A DNA stretch of 19,765 bases from Saccoglossus kowalevskii (lineage: Eukaryota > Hemichordata > Enteropneusta > Harrimaniidae). Both the position numbers and the translations under genes were made by a program. Within the stretch, counting starts at the first letter, position 1. Each line of letters opens with the position of its first letter. Below are positions 9,991 through 19,068 of the stretch, in pieces. The stretch is from the NCBI RefSeq assembly GCF_000003605.2, contig NW_003129078.1:1-19765 (forward strand). The letters run 5' to 3'. The notes beneath the pieces were generated by a model. The model did no database searches and was not told where the DNA came from. It saw only the letters and a list, made by a program, of their open reading frames with translations.

Positions 9991-10152
9991 TTTAAGAAAA
10001 CGTACAAAATATATCTTCGTCAAAAATGTGTTGTAAATGGCTCAAGTCTATAGTGTGTATATTTTGTTTCTACAGAGGGCCCAATGGAAATCACTATTGT
10101 ATATTGGCCTACTCTCTTTAAATAAAGTGTTAAATTAAATAAATAAATAAAT
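9313..10152 (+). mobile_element. Second 5'-truncated LINE fragment with AAAT tail
   Basis: This is the 3' part of a second, different non-LTR retrotransposon of Jockey/CR1-like type. It comprises a degenerate reverse-transcriptase thumb region (9313-9990), a 3' untranslated part with GGGCCCAATGGAAA and GGCCTACTC words, AATAAA at 10121-10126, and a TAAAT/AAAT repeat tail ending near 10152. It differs from the copy at 2105 in both protein and tail, so the two belong to separate families. Confidence 0.85.
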
Positions 10153-13032
10153 CTAGTTACACTAATTCTTTGTTTCGAATTTAGTACATCCAAGGAATCT
10201 TCAAAATTGAATTTGTTTTAAATTTAGTGTATATTGTTTTCTCTAGTAGGTTGTACACTGTTTTATTATAGAGTTTGTCTATGCTAATAACTGGAACATT
10301 GTGTCATTTATTGAAACTTAATAATAATATTAATAATTATTATAAGAATATTTGATTCTGATAAGTAAGAATAACAATTTTACGTAAACTAATCCAACCA
10401 TCCATTCTCGGGGTCAAACTTTTACATAGAATTAATACGCAGTGAAGCATTGTAAATTGTTATAGAATGAATATATAACGCTAGCGTGATTGGAAAAGTT
10501 TGGGTCATCGGGCACTATATTAAAGGTTCTTTCACGTTTCATAAATTTACCAATTTTTATATTTTTTGCAGGCATATTTGCTACAATGTATTTCCTTGGG
10601 ACATGGATTAACAATTGATTTCACAAATAAAGCCTGCTTTATACTGAGTTATAATATTGATAGTACCTGTCAACATTATTCATCTTGTATTCAAAAATGG
10701 CGTTGATGTAGCACTAATTGATTGATATATTTAACAAAAGAAATTGCAAACCATAGGATAATTATTATTTTATTAATATTAGAATAATAATAACAGAGTA
10801 TTTCGTCTAGGACCCAAATTGAATAGGAAACACACATATCTTATCTCCGTGGCAACAAAACTCATCTCATATGTATATGTAATATATATCTATACATCCG
10901 AAGCCGCGTACATACATGATGTGTACAGGTTATGCCAAATTACACCACATTGCGTTGTGCTCGATGGTAATTGTGTTTAACAACTGTTTGGTGGGATCGT
11001 AGATATAATAATCAATAAATTTTCAACGCAGTTTTGTTATAATAAAACATATTTAAGTCTTACATTTACTACTGGGAAAATATGTGCCATGGATTGAATA
11101 TCAGCACTGTGAGAATTCAATAATAATGTGAATATATTATTGGAAATCTAAGTACTGAGTTCAACAAAGCCCTTGAGCATATGTAAGTTGGATTACATCT
11201 TGTTTGTCAGTTGTCAAGCTACCCCTGGTTAGTCATTGCTATTTGAAATTTACGACAGTGACTGGTTCACTTTAGTTTACCATAACACGAGTGTACTCTC
11301 CTAACATTTCTGCCTTGGAAGTCGGAAATCTTTGCAAAATAAACCAATAACTGGGAAGAGAAACTCTACATTTGTTTTATTTTATTGACTTATAATACCG
11401 GAGAAAAGCCACGATGTCTAGATTCAGCATCGATCATGCTTCCGTGACTACTCTGCCTCAAATTAGACATTAAAACAGACACGGAATGGACTATTTTACT
11501 AGATGTAACACATAAAGGTAGACAGAGGCGAGTACAAGCGTTTACGCGAACAACCTTTCTGTTCGAAATGAATAGGGAAATGTGACAGCCTTCCACTTAG
11601 ACATTGCATTAAATATAACCTGTGCTAATTTAATCAAAATTGAAAATGTGGCTATGAGGTCTAGGTGAGAATCTACTGCGGATGTAAACTGCGCACACTT
11701 GCCAAATGGAAGCCAAATATCGTGTCAGAGAAATGACAGCCCTTACAGTATTTATGACAATTAATGTACACAGTTAGTTGGCTTGTAGTGTACTAAAAAT
11801 TCTGCCATGCAGCTATCTTATTCAAGTAAGACTATCTGAGCATCGAATATTTCTGTTTTACACTCGCTTACGTACTCCGTGTTGCTGACACGTACACACA
11901 GAGAACGTTACACTCGTAAAATATTCACCATAATATTTGGTGACTGATATCTTCCAAACGCCGCCTTTTTGTCTGAACATAAATGTATCCCTTCCTAATC
12001 TATTTTAGCTGCACTTATAAACAATATGATGTTTATTTATAATTAGCGCGTGTTCTAATTTCGCGTAACAATGTATTTTACAAGCGTTGTATACTTACCA
12101 AGTGACCCGGCGCGACGACTGTGTTATTATGTATTATATGCGTTTTTAGTCGTTAATTAGTGAAACTAAGTCGTTTTCCAATGTTATAATGTGTTGTGAT
12201 AGCTTTGATGTTATGGGGGAAGCAATAGACCCAGCACGGGTAGTTTTTTACAGAAATGAACTGTTCTTCAATGTCCATATGTGAGGTGCCATAATGGAAT
12301 TTGTATTGAAGCCAATTCACGGAAATAATCTGAAATTGGACGATCTAACCTTGACCCAGTGACCTCCCACGTCTCGGCAGATTATCGTCTTAGAATTTAA
12401 TGAGTCCGCTTTGCATTAATGGTTCATTATCCAAATGCAGTTATATGTTCAAGTACGGTATGTGACTGGCAGATACACAACCACGTGGTGGCCATTCTCG
12501 TAGAGGACGAGAGAGGGAAGAAAAGGAAGTGTGGAATTCAAAGGATTTACCGGGAACCCTTTTTGTAGATTCTTGACCTGACGCATGCCTACACACTCCG
12601 AACTGCAAAACCAACGTGACCCTTGTGTATTTTTTGGTTAAGGAACTAGTGTTGCTTGATTTACTAGACACTTGAATATAATTAATATTTATGTCCCTTG
12701 TGGCGCCATGTACGTGGCATGTCTGTGAGTTAAATAGTATTCATATATCATTCTCGACGTAAACTTGCATAATTATGTACAATAATCGATAACGAAAATA
12801 ATTAACGGTCTAAGAGAAATTCCACAATTATATCAGCACTCAATTTTGCATTTAACTGTTACATAAAACGATGATGTGAAAACATCAGTTTCCAAACTAG
12901 ATGTTTTTTGACAAGACACAATGTCACCAATCACGAGTTAAATGAAATCGCATTTCGCTCACGTGTATACACGCTTTGGCTAAAACACCACTGCTTCTGT
13001 ATCCCACTGTTTATTATCTCTACATCGTGTTG
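10153..13032. other. Non-coding stretch without supported genes
   Basis: About 2.9 kb of AT-rich DNA with small AT palindromes near 10319-10350 and 10760-10795. Several short open frames have GT/AG-like neighbours (for example TTTTTTGCAG at about 10562-10571 and a minus-strand TTG|GTAAGTAT near 12090-12100). None translates into a recognisable protein, and I call none as an exon. Confidence 0.45.
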
Positions 13033-13491
13033 TTATTTATGATGGGAGATATAAAAAATAACTTCTCTTCCACGTTGGTCGGATGGTACATGACAATGCA
13101 TTGTCCGCAATATTCCACAAGCCATGTGTACCTGATTGACATAAATTATTTCCTCGACGGTAGCTTGGTGCATTTTTTCGGAATGACATCTCGGCGTATA
13201 ACCTAACATGACACTTAAATGACGGGCTACTTCGGGGTTATTTACACGTCCTATTAAATATCTCTCATAATAACGACAAGGTATATCCTTTAGGCAGCGT
13301 CGTCGTGAGCGCCAATTACTAACTGAAGACTGGCTAGGTATTGCTGACGGTATGTGAAGAGGATTAAAGGTGGATATTTTAAATCGTGTTTTTACATCCG
13401 AAACGAATGACATTCTTAATCCGTTCACCTTAAATATATTGAAATTCCATCTGTACCGGTGACTACATCTTTGGCAATGAAATATTGTCAT
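13033..13491 (-). CDS. Unassigned 152-codon ORF, longest uninterrupted frame in the window
   Basis: The ORF runs on the minus strand from ATG at 13491 to TAA at 13033-13035. The predicted product has seven Cys, many His and Arg, a CxxC near the start (FHCQRC), and no signal peptide or membrane helix. It shows no motif I can assign, and I saw no clear splice sites tied to it. In DNA this AT-rich an open frame of this length is unusual but not impossible by chance. It could be a decayed transposon-derived frame, a lineage-specific gene or noise. The opposite strand also has a 76-codon frame with a hydrophobic start (12976-13206), most likely a shadow. Confidence 0.25.
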   Translation of the reverse strand: MTIFHCQRCSHRYRWNFNIFKVNGLRMSFVSDVKTRFKISTFNPLHIPSAIPSQSSVSNWRSRRRCLKDIPCRYYERYLIGRVNNPEVARHLSVMLGYTPRCHSEKMHQATVEEIIYVNQVHMACGILRTMHCHVPSDQRGREVIFYISHHK

Positions 13492-15013
13492 ATATAGCAA
13501 ACTAGAAAAGACGAAAACATATATTTGTACTTTAATTTATTCGGATTTTTGTTTTATTGAATGGTCGTGTAAAACACCAACATACATGTGTATAGTTTAC
13601 ACTGGTGGTTATCTGATAAAACAAGAGAATGTGTAACTTAAAAAAATCAATATTTCATTAATGTTGCATCTTTACATGTATGCAATTTTTAATTTATCAC
13701 TGCAGCTAAGAATCGAGGTCTTGTCGCCAAGGAAATGATTCCTTTAATCCCTCGCATTAGGTATGCTAAACAAATACTGTAGTTTGCATGGCTTGGTGGC
13801 ATTAAGACACGCAATGACGAGCAATATTCTTTGTGTGACGTAATCGTTCGTGTGGAACATTGCGTTCGTGTTCTTAGTATGTACTTGTGAAGAGAATCCT
13901 CGGAATAGGAGTCCTAATACGAACTTTAGCCACAGGCACTCGGCGGTGTGATCGTGAAGCTTGCATGTATTGATTACAAAATAAAGACGACTAAAACGAG
14001 TGTTTCCTTTGAACTGTTTTGTAGTGAATAGACTGCAAAGAATAATACGATATCATGTTTCACATGCTAAGATATATTACACTTGGCTTATCGTTCATAT
14101 ATATATATTTTATGTTTATACGTGTGTTTTGTTTACCTGTTCAGGCCATAATAAAACAAATAAATATCAAACGTTAGAGCCAAGCCTCTACACCGCAGAT
14201 GCAAATGCGTGGCTGTTTTTGTATGGCAACAATTCACACCTCGGTGCATGAAAGAGAACACGTGCAAAAGGTCATTTAGGAAGGTCTTACTTGTGGTATG
14301 ATGTAAAAAAAAACATTTCATGTGTGGCATGTCCAGACAACACATGTTATTTTGTATACAAATTGCATCAAATAACCACAACACTGTCCTCTGAGTCAAA
14401 TTAAGGTCGCCACAGTGTCACGTGGTCTGGCTGTTCAGCCAATCACGAACTTCGGAAATACTCGATTTTCTGTTACATAGATTATGTTATACATCACACG
14501 TATGCCACGAGACACATGCATAATGCAATACATAATGTAATGACGTCATGTGTTAAATTATGTGTCGTGCTATATATAACATGTAATGCTAAACATATGT
14601 GTTATATATTTTCCTGATAGAAAACAGATATTTTTATGCAAATTAGAAAAAAATTAATACCACCCTGCTTTGCGCACTAGACTTGTGCAAGATTGACATC
14701 ATTTCGCCACGTATCAAGATGATTTAATGACGTCATTTCCAAAGACGTGTTGAGTTCCAGAGAAACTTATCTCACAGTTATTTTTGTCAGGAATAAATGA
14801 CAATGTTCTTGAGGTCATATCACGCCGCGCACGAAGAACATCATGTATTTCTAATTGGGACAGGGTATGTGACGTTGTACTTGCCATGGTGTACACTTAT
14901 GAAATGTAAAGCTTTGTAACCACTCTATTCTGCGTCCGACGCAAATATTACCAAAAATGACATAACAATGAATATTTAAGATTTCAGCATATTATTATTA
15001 AGTCAATTAATAC
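13492..15013. other. Non-coding stretch with two CRE palindromes
   Basis: No supported exon. Perfect TGACGTCA words occur at 14541-14548 and 14728-14735. Short ORFs on both strands near 14000-14400 and 14714-14896 have no recognisable homology. Confidence 0.45.
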
Positions 15014-15144
15014 AAGGTTATTACTAGGATACCTCAAGGTATGCACGAAGACAGTACAGCTGGAGTATCGACAGACGCACAGCGGAGATCAATGCGCGGC
15101 GTACTGTCTGAGTGCATACTTTGAGGTATCCTCGTAATAACCTT
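15014..15144. repeat. Near-perfect inverted repeat (44-bp arms, 43-base loop), likely MITE or foldback element
   Basis: The left arm is 15014-15057 and the right arm 15101-15144. They pair at 40 of 44 positions. Outer ends read AAGGTTATTAC and inner ends GACAGTAC. The loop is 43 bases and GC-rich. The flanks are AT-rich (TAATA-like) with no clear target-site duplication. A short non-autonomous foldback transposon is the simplest reading. Transcribed, it would form a long hairpin. Confidence 0.85.
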
Positions 15145-15481
15145 ATTATTATACATCTTTTCCTTCCAAGGATACACCATGGGAATGCCGAAATCCAATT
15201 TTTTTTAGAACAGAATCAGCGCTTTGTGTGCAGTCCGGTGGTAGCATGTTTTGTTTTTTTATTATTAGAGAACGCTTACGCGCGTAATTAATTCCATATT
15301 TTGAATTTGCATTTCCTTATATGGCAGGATGAAAATACCCCGTAAAATACCGCAAACTTACGGCACGCTGTAACTTATGGCGTTACGGTGACAGATGTAT
15401 AATAATATTATCTATAATATAAATACAGTTGGCAATAAGTACTTTACAGTAAAGCGAGTCTAGTAAATATATTACCGATAT

Positions 15482-15490
15482 TATATAAAG
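15482..15490 (+). promoter_or_regulatory. Candidate TATA box (TATATAAAG)
   Basis: A strong TATA match lies 35 bases before an AAG|GTGAGT donor and about 90 bases before a 71-codon ORF. Its meaning depends on whether that unit is transcribed. Confidence 0.3.
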
Positions 15491-15524
15491 GCAGTGTGTG
15501 CTATATTGCATAGCCCGGGTTAAG

Positions 15525-15567
15525 GTGAGTGTCAGCGTTAGAAACGTGCCAATGTCTATTCTTGCAG
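15525..15567 (+). other. Candidate 43-base intron
   Basis: The sequence starts with a consensus donor (AAG|GTGAGT) and ends with TCTATTCTTGCAG, a good pyrimidine-tract acceptor. It would separate a short leader exon from the ATG at 15572. At 43 bases it is short for an animal intron, though not impossible. Confidence 0.3.
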
Positions 15568-15571
15568 ACTG

Positions 15572-15787
15572 ATGACGTACTTTTTACACAATATGTACTC
15601 GTGCGTGTATAAGGGTCTCATCAACCACACTAGGTATTTCGAACATGTCAGTGCAGACGCACACAAGAGTTTCTGGCCCCTTCTGTACCGCGCATTAATT
15701 GGACTAGATTTCCGATCGTATGTAGTTTTCCTGACCAGCATGTCCAAAATCCCACTTCATTTCCACATCATAATGTTTATATTATAA
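15572..15787 (+). CDS. Unassigned 71-residue ORF in a possible small transcription unit
   Basis: The ORF runs from ATG at 15572, four bases after the candidate acceptor, to TAA at 15785-15787. Its neighbours line up as a compact gene: TATA at 15482, donor at 15525, acceptor at 15567, AATAAA at 15981-15986. The product is rich in aromatic and His residues with a hydrophobic C-terminus, and it matches no family I know. A 63-codon antisense frame overlaps it, which lowers its weight. The signals may coincide by chance. Confidence 0.25.
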   Translation: MTYFLHNMYSCVYKGLINHTRYFEHVSADAHKSFWPLLYRALIGLDFRSYVVFLTSMSKIPLHFHIIMFIL

Positions 15788-15789
15788 AT

Positions 15790-16388
15790 GTTAGTTGCAG
15801 AAGCAGAAAGCTGGCATCTTTGAAAATGCAATCTATATGAAATTGGGGCTCATAACTGCGTTTCAAGTGTTAGGTTTCTGAACTACACCCCCTTCACGAC
15901 ACAGTATGATATATTCTAGTAACTCTAATCAGTGACACTCGAAAACATACAATCTCCGGCAATTAATAATCCACGCGAAGAATAAAGCGGTACTCGTCAC
16001 TTCAGGTGATGAGACAGGATGCTATTTTGTTGTTATGCTCAGTGGTAAGGCAGGATGAATTCGACAAAAGCATGACATCTTTTATAAAACGTGATATATC
16101 AGAAAAATACAGCCTATTGTAAATTCACCGAACTAAGTTTGTCTAATGTGTTGTGAGTCGTATGTTTAATTGTATGTTGGTTCGTGCGCTTGGATTTGTA
16201 CTTATCCATCATGCCATGGTACCGTATCCGACGCGGACGTTAATGATAACAGTCTTCCGCATATGCCACTCTCGTCTAACTCTAAGTATATCGGTTTCTC
16301 TGATTTTCATCTGTCGAGGCTACGGTTATATGTTACCCTTTGTCTACGTCATCTGCTTATTTCTTCAATTCCCCCTCATAGATTCAGC
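15790..16388. other. Flank of the TIR element with two overlapping open frames
   Basis: Plus-strand frames of 99 and 132 codons overlap here (16153-16452 and 16170-16568) and run into the left terminal repeat. One is strongly hydrophobic in its middle. Neither shows known motifs, so I do not call them genes. Confidence 0.4.
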
Positions 16389-16417
16389 CACAGTCTCTCT
16401 ATCCCCGGTCTGGAAAC
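16389..16417 (+). repeat. Left terminal inverted repeat
   Basis: This 29-base end pairs with 17480-17508 with two mismatches. Confidence 0.85.
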
Positions 16418-17479
16418 TAGCGTTCTTTTGTCTCGAACCGCAGTGCGGGTAAACAAACCGTTCACACGCGGGCGGAGGGAGTCAGGAAGTCAGACAGATT
16501 ACAAAGTACAATACCTTCAAAAGTTACCGTCATGCAAAGCGGTACCTCATTGTATGACTTCACTTTGACTTCAAATTCGGGCAACCACAACGTAAACAAA
16601 CATGTAAACAAAATTATCACTATCAAATTTGGGTTTTTTGAACCCTGATATGCATCACAACCAGCCTACCAACTCATAAACATCCAGTTCCTGCAATTCA
16701 AAGATTAATATCGGGAATTATATTAATGTTCTCGTTTTAATAGGGAAAAAACTTCGCGTGCCAACATGCTGACATCGCTAAAAAAAATCTTGTCAAAATG
16801 GCGTCGTTCATGTTAACGTAGTCGATCGAAAAACCTGTGATATTTCTGGGGGGGTTCATAACAGTTCAAGTCAACTATACAACAACTAATGACTTTATTC
16901 TATGTAAAAGTATATAACAATGCTTCAATGTTTGTATATAAATGATTTTTTTAGCACAGAATTGAGTACATTGTCATTTCAAAACGTCGCCATTTGCATT
17001 TACGATCTAAAAAGCATCCATAAAAGTCGCTCAATTTAACATTAATAAAATGCGGTGTGACAAATAACAAATCAGCCCACCAATTTTTAATGATATGTTT
17101 CGATTATAAAATGTCAAAATCGAAGACAAATATTGGTTTCGCGCCGAGAAGTATGGTAAATAAAATTGAGTTAATTTCAATCACCCCAAAATCAAATATC
17201 TGGGTAAAGGTATGAAAATTTGTTGCGAAAATGTGTCGTTGCTGGTAAAATAGATGAATTAAAGAACTACTCACCGGCTAATATATGACTTTATACAGAT
17301 ATCGTGATTAAAAAATTATGTGAAAAAGTACGAATTCTGTAATAAACAACTAAGTTGTAAAAAAAATACATAACACGGACGATGTCAAATCACGTACTGA
17401 TCACGTGACAATGCTTTGCCCACACCCGCAATGCGCCTTTGCCAGGGAAGGAGACCAATTCACACCTAATACAATGACC

Positions 17480-17508
17480 GTTTCTAGACCGGGGATAGAG
17501 GGACTGTG
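17480..17508 (-). repeat. Right terminal inverted repeat
   Basis: The inverted copy of 16389-16417. The mismatches are at positions 8 and 25 of the repeat. Confidence 0.85.
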
Positions 17509-17710
17509 AACAAAGTTACCTAATATTCGTTTAAACATGGATAAAAAAAAATTCTGTGCATGAGCCTTTAACAGTTTATTTTAAACTATTCATTGTATCT
17601 TTTAGTATATACTGATAAAATCTTTTCTGAAGTAAGCAAAATACATCAAATAAATTTTATTTTATTTTGAATGAAATATTAGCTTTGATAATTTTACATG
17701 AAAGACTTAC

Positions 17711-17793
17711 CCAGCTGTCTGTTGATTTGTTCGAAGCAAAACTTTACAGTCATTGTGAATCTGTTTTACTCTTTCCATTGCTTTGAAAAAATC
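17711..17793 (-). CDS. COG6: COG6 exon (second of two in the window)
   Basis: This 83-base minus-strand exon lies between acceptor CACGTAG (ending at 17794) and donor GG|GTAAGT (from 17710). It enters in phase 0 and leaves in phase 2. Its 27 full codons include VKQIHNDCKVLLRTNQQ, which is characteristic of conserved oligomeric Golgi complex subunit 6. It continues without gap from the peptide of the exon at 18517-18615. COG6 belongs to lobe B of the COG tether, a peripheral Golgi complex that guides retrograde vesicles within the Golgi. The exon lies in the N-terminal third of the protein. The partial codon GG fits the Gly that follows in the family. The next exon was not found to the left, where the TIR element begins within about 200 bases. 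Confidence 0.92.
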
Positions 17794-18516
17794 CTACGTG
17801 AAGAAAATAGAAAATAAGATTTGTCAAATTTTTAATAAATGTATCATGCTGGGTGAGAATTAAACGAGGCGGCAAAACGTGTAGGTGTAATGAACGCACA
17901 AATTGGGTTGATTTATGTTATCGGTAATGATGCTTTAGAATGTTTGAATAGACAACCACAATGTCTTATCCAGGCACACAGTTTCATGGTTCATGCCAAT
18001 TTTGGGAGATCCTATCCGCTAATTTTTGATGTGTTTATGTTTTTGTGCATTTTTTTTTCTTATTTACTTATGGTCTATTTCAGTAACTGAAAAACATTGA
18101 TAACTGGCTTTGTCTCATCTGCAAACTGGAAATGACGTCATGGGAATTCCAAATAATGCAATATGTAATTTACAATGTACATATGTAGCTGACCATTCCT
18201 GCAGTATCAAACACTCTTGAAAAGACACGTTTTCAACATGGCTAACAATGTAAACACATGTCACTTTTACAATACAATGCTACAAAATCATGATGGGGGA
18301 AGTTTTCCCCTCATTTTCCAAATCCTGCATGAAAACAGTGCTGCCAAGCATCTTTAGGTCTGTATTAGACTAACTACAGCATGTCAACATTTACCAAAAA
18401 AGAATTCAGAAAACCTATTTTTTGTGATATGAACTTTAGTATAAAAATGAATGTACAGATATTTATAACTTTATACTCAAATGACCATAAAATGAATTGA
18501 TAATATATGTGTGTAC
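17794..18516 (-). other. COG6 intron of 723 bases
   Basis: A phase-0 intron between the two COG6 exons, with donor GAG|GTACAC and acceptor CACGTAG. It contains a perfect TGACGTCA (18133-18140). An antisense 66-codon plus frame with a hydrophobic tail (17890-18090) is probably fortuitous. Confidence 0.85.
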
Positions 18517-18615
18517 CTCATGAAGATGACCATCTCTGGTTCCTCTCAGAAGTTTAGCTTCTTCAGGCTTCAGTTGAAATTTATTTAGAAACGCATCAGC
18601 AACTTCGGCTCTCAT
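18517..18615 (-). CDS. COG6: COG6 exon (first of two in the window)
   Basis: A 99-base minus-strand exon, exactly 33 codons. It follows the acceptor CGTTTACAG (ending at 18616) and precedes the donor GAG|GTACAC (from 18516). The translation holds [11 protein letters not shown] and LLRGTRDG, blocks strongly conserved in COG6 just after the N-terminal coiled coil. The ATG at its first codon is an internal Met, since the family protein extends well upstream. It joins in frame to the exon at 17711-17793, giving 60 contiguous family-like residues with no stop or gap, so the gene looks intact. Upstream exons must lie beyond 18615. None was recognised before the window ends. Confidence 0.92.
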
Positions 18616-19068
18616 CTGTAAACGTTGGCTGACAAAAAGACAAAATAAATTTCTTAAGCGGTATTTAAAATGAAAAACAAAGTTCTATCTTGCTTGAAAA
18701 GCAATGATCATTGCAAGAGTTGTCAACCCTTTCATCACAACTATCAGCTTTTGTATCTTTGTAACACAAAATACTGCAGTAAGCATGAATGGTGACATAT
18801 AGTGCACTTTGCCACAGAAACGATATTCTATGTTTGGGACTACCCCAGTACATGACTAGGTTGTGTAACCATCTTCCAATCATAATGGCAATTCAACCTG
18901 CTATCCTGCCGCCAACTAGGCCCAGTTGAACACAAAACTATGCAGACCTGAACTAAGATTCTCAACATACTCTTCCTGGGTTGATGAAATTTCAGAGAGA
19001 AAACAAGTCATTGTCAATGACACGTCCTCGTTCCGTTCATATTTGAGTGACATATACATTCAAAGCAG
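18616..19068 (-). other. COG6 upstream intron, no exon seen
   Basis: The segment begins with the pyrimidine-rich acceptor of the 18615 exon. A 72-codon minus frame (18665-18883) does not resemble COG6 and is most likely non-coding. Confidence 0.55.

Larger units (their letters stand above)
16389..17508. mobile_element. 1,120-bp DNA transposon with 29-bp terminal inverted repeats, probably non-autonomous
   Basis: The left end (16389-16417) and the right end (17480-17508, inverted) match at 27 of 29 positions. Both start with CACAGTCYCTCTATCCCCGG. Weaker similarity continues inward around GCAnTGCGGGT. Between them lies AT-rich DNA with no transposase-like frame, so it probably depended on enzyme from elsewhere. 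I could not see a target-site duplication or assign a superfamily. An hAT-like start (CAG) is possible if the ends are trimmed by two bases. It lies in the intron downstream of the COG6 exon at 17711. Confidence 0.8.

Noticed and set aside
10562-10700. Open frame after TTTTTTGCAG as an exon
   Set aside because: About 43 open codons is ordinary for this base content, the peptide has no family resemblance and no good donor follows.
12180-12290. Plus-strand frame containing GEAIDPARVVFYRNELF as an exon
   Set aside because: It reads like protein but is short, has no clear splice pair and matches nothing I recognise.
12976-13206. Plus-strand frame with a hydrophobic segment as the second membrane exon of the channel subunit
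   Set aside because: No family Cys or Pro-x-Cys pattern precedes it, and it overlaps the longer antisense ORF.
13441-13460. Tyr-Arg-Trp in the long minus ORF as the COG6 exon after 17711
   Set aside because: Only the tripeptide matches, and the surrounding residues do not align.
14490-14580. Imperfect palindrome around the CRE at 14541 as a structured RNA
   Set aside because: The arms do not align symmetrically about the centre and pairing is patchy.
15556-15747. Minus-strand 63-codon ORF as a missing COG6 exon (a DMLVR-like match)
   Set aside because: Only three or four residues agree with the family and no flanking splice sites fit.
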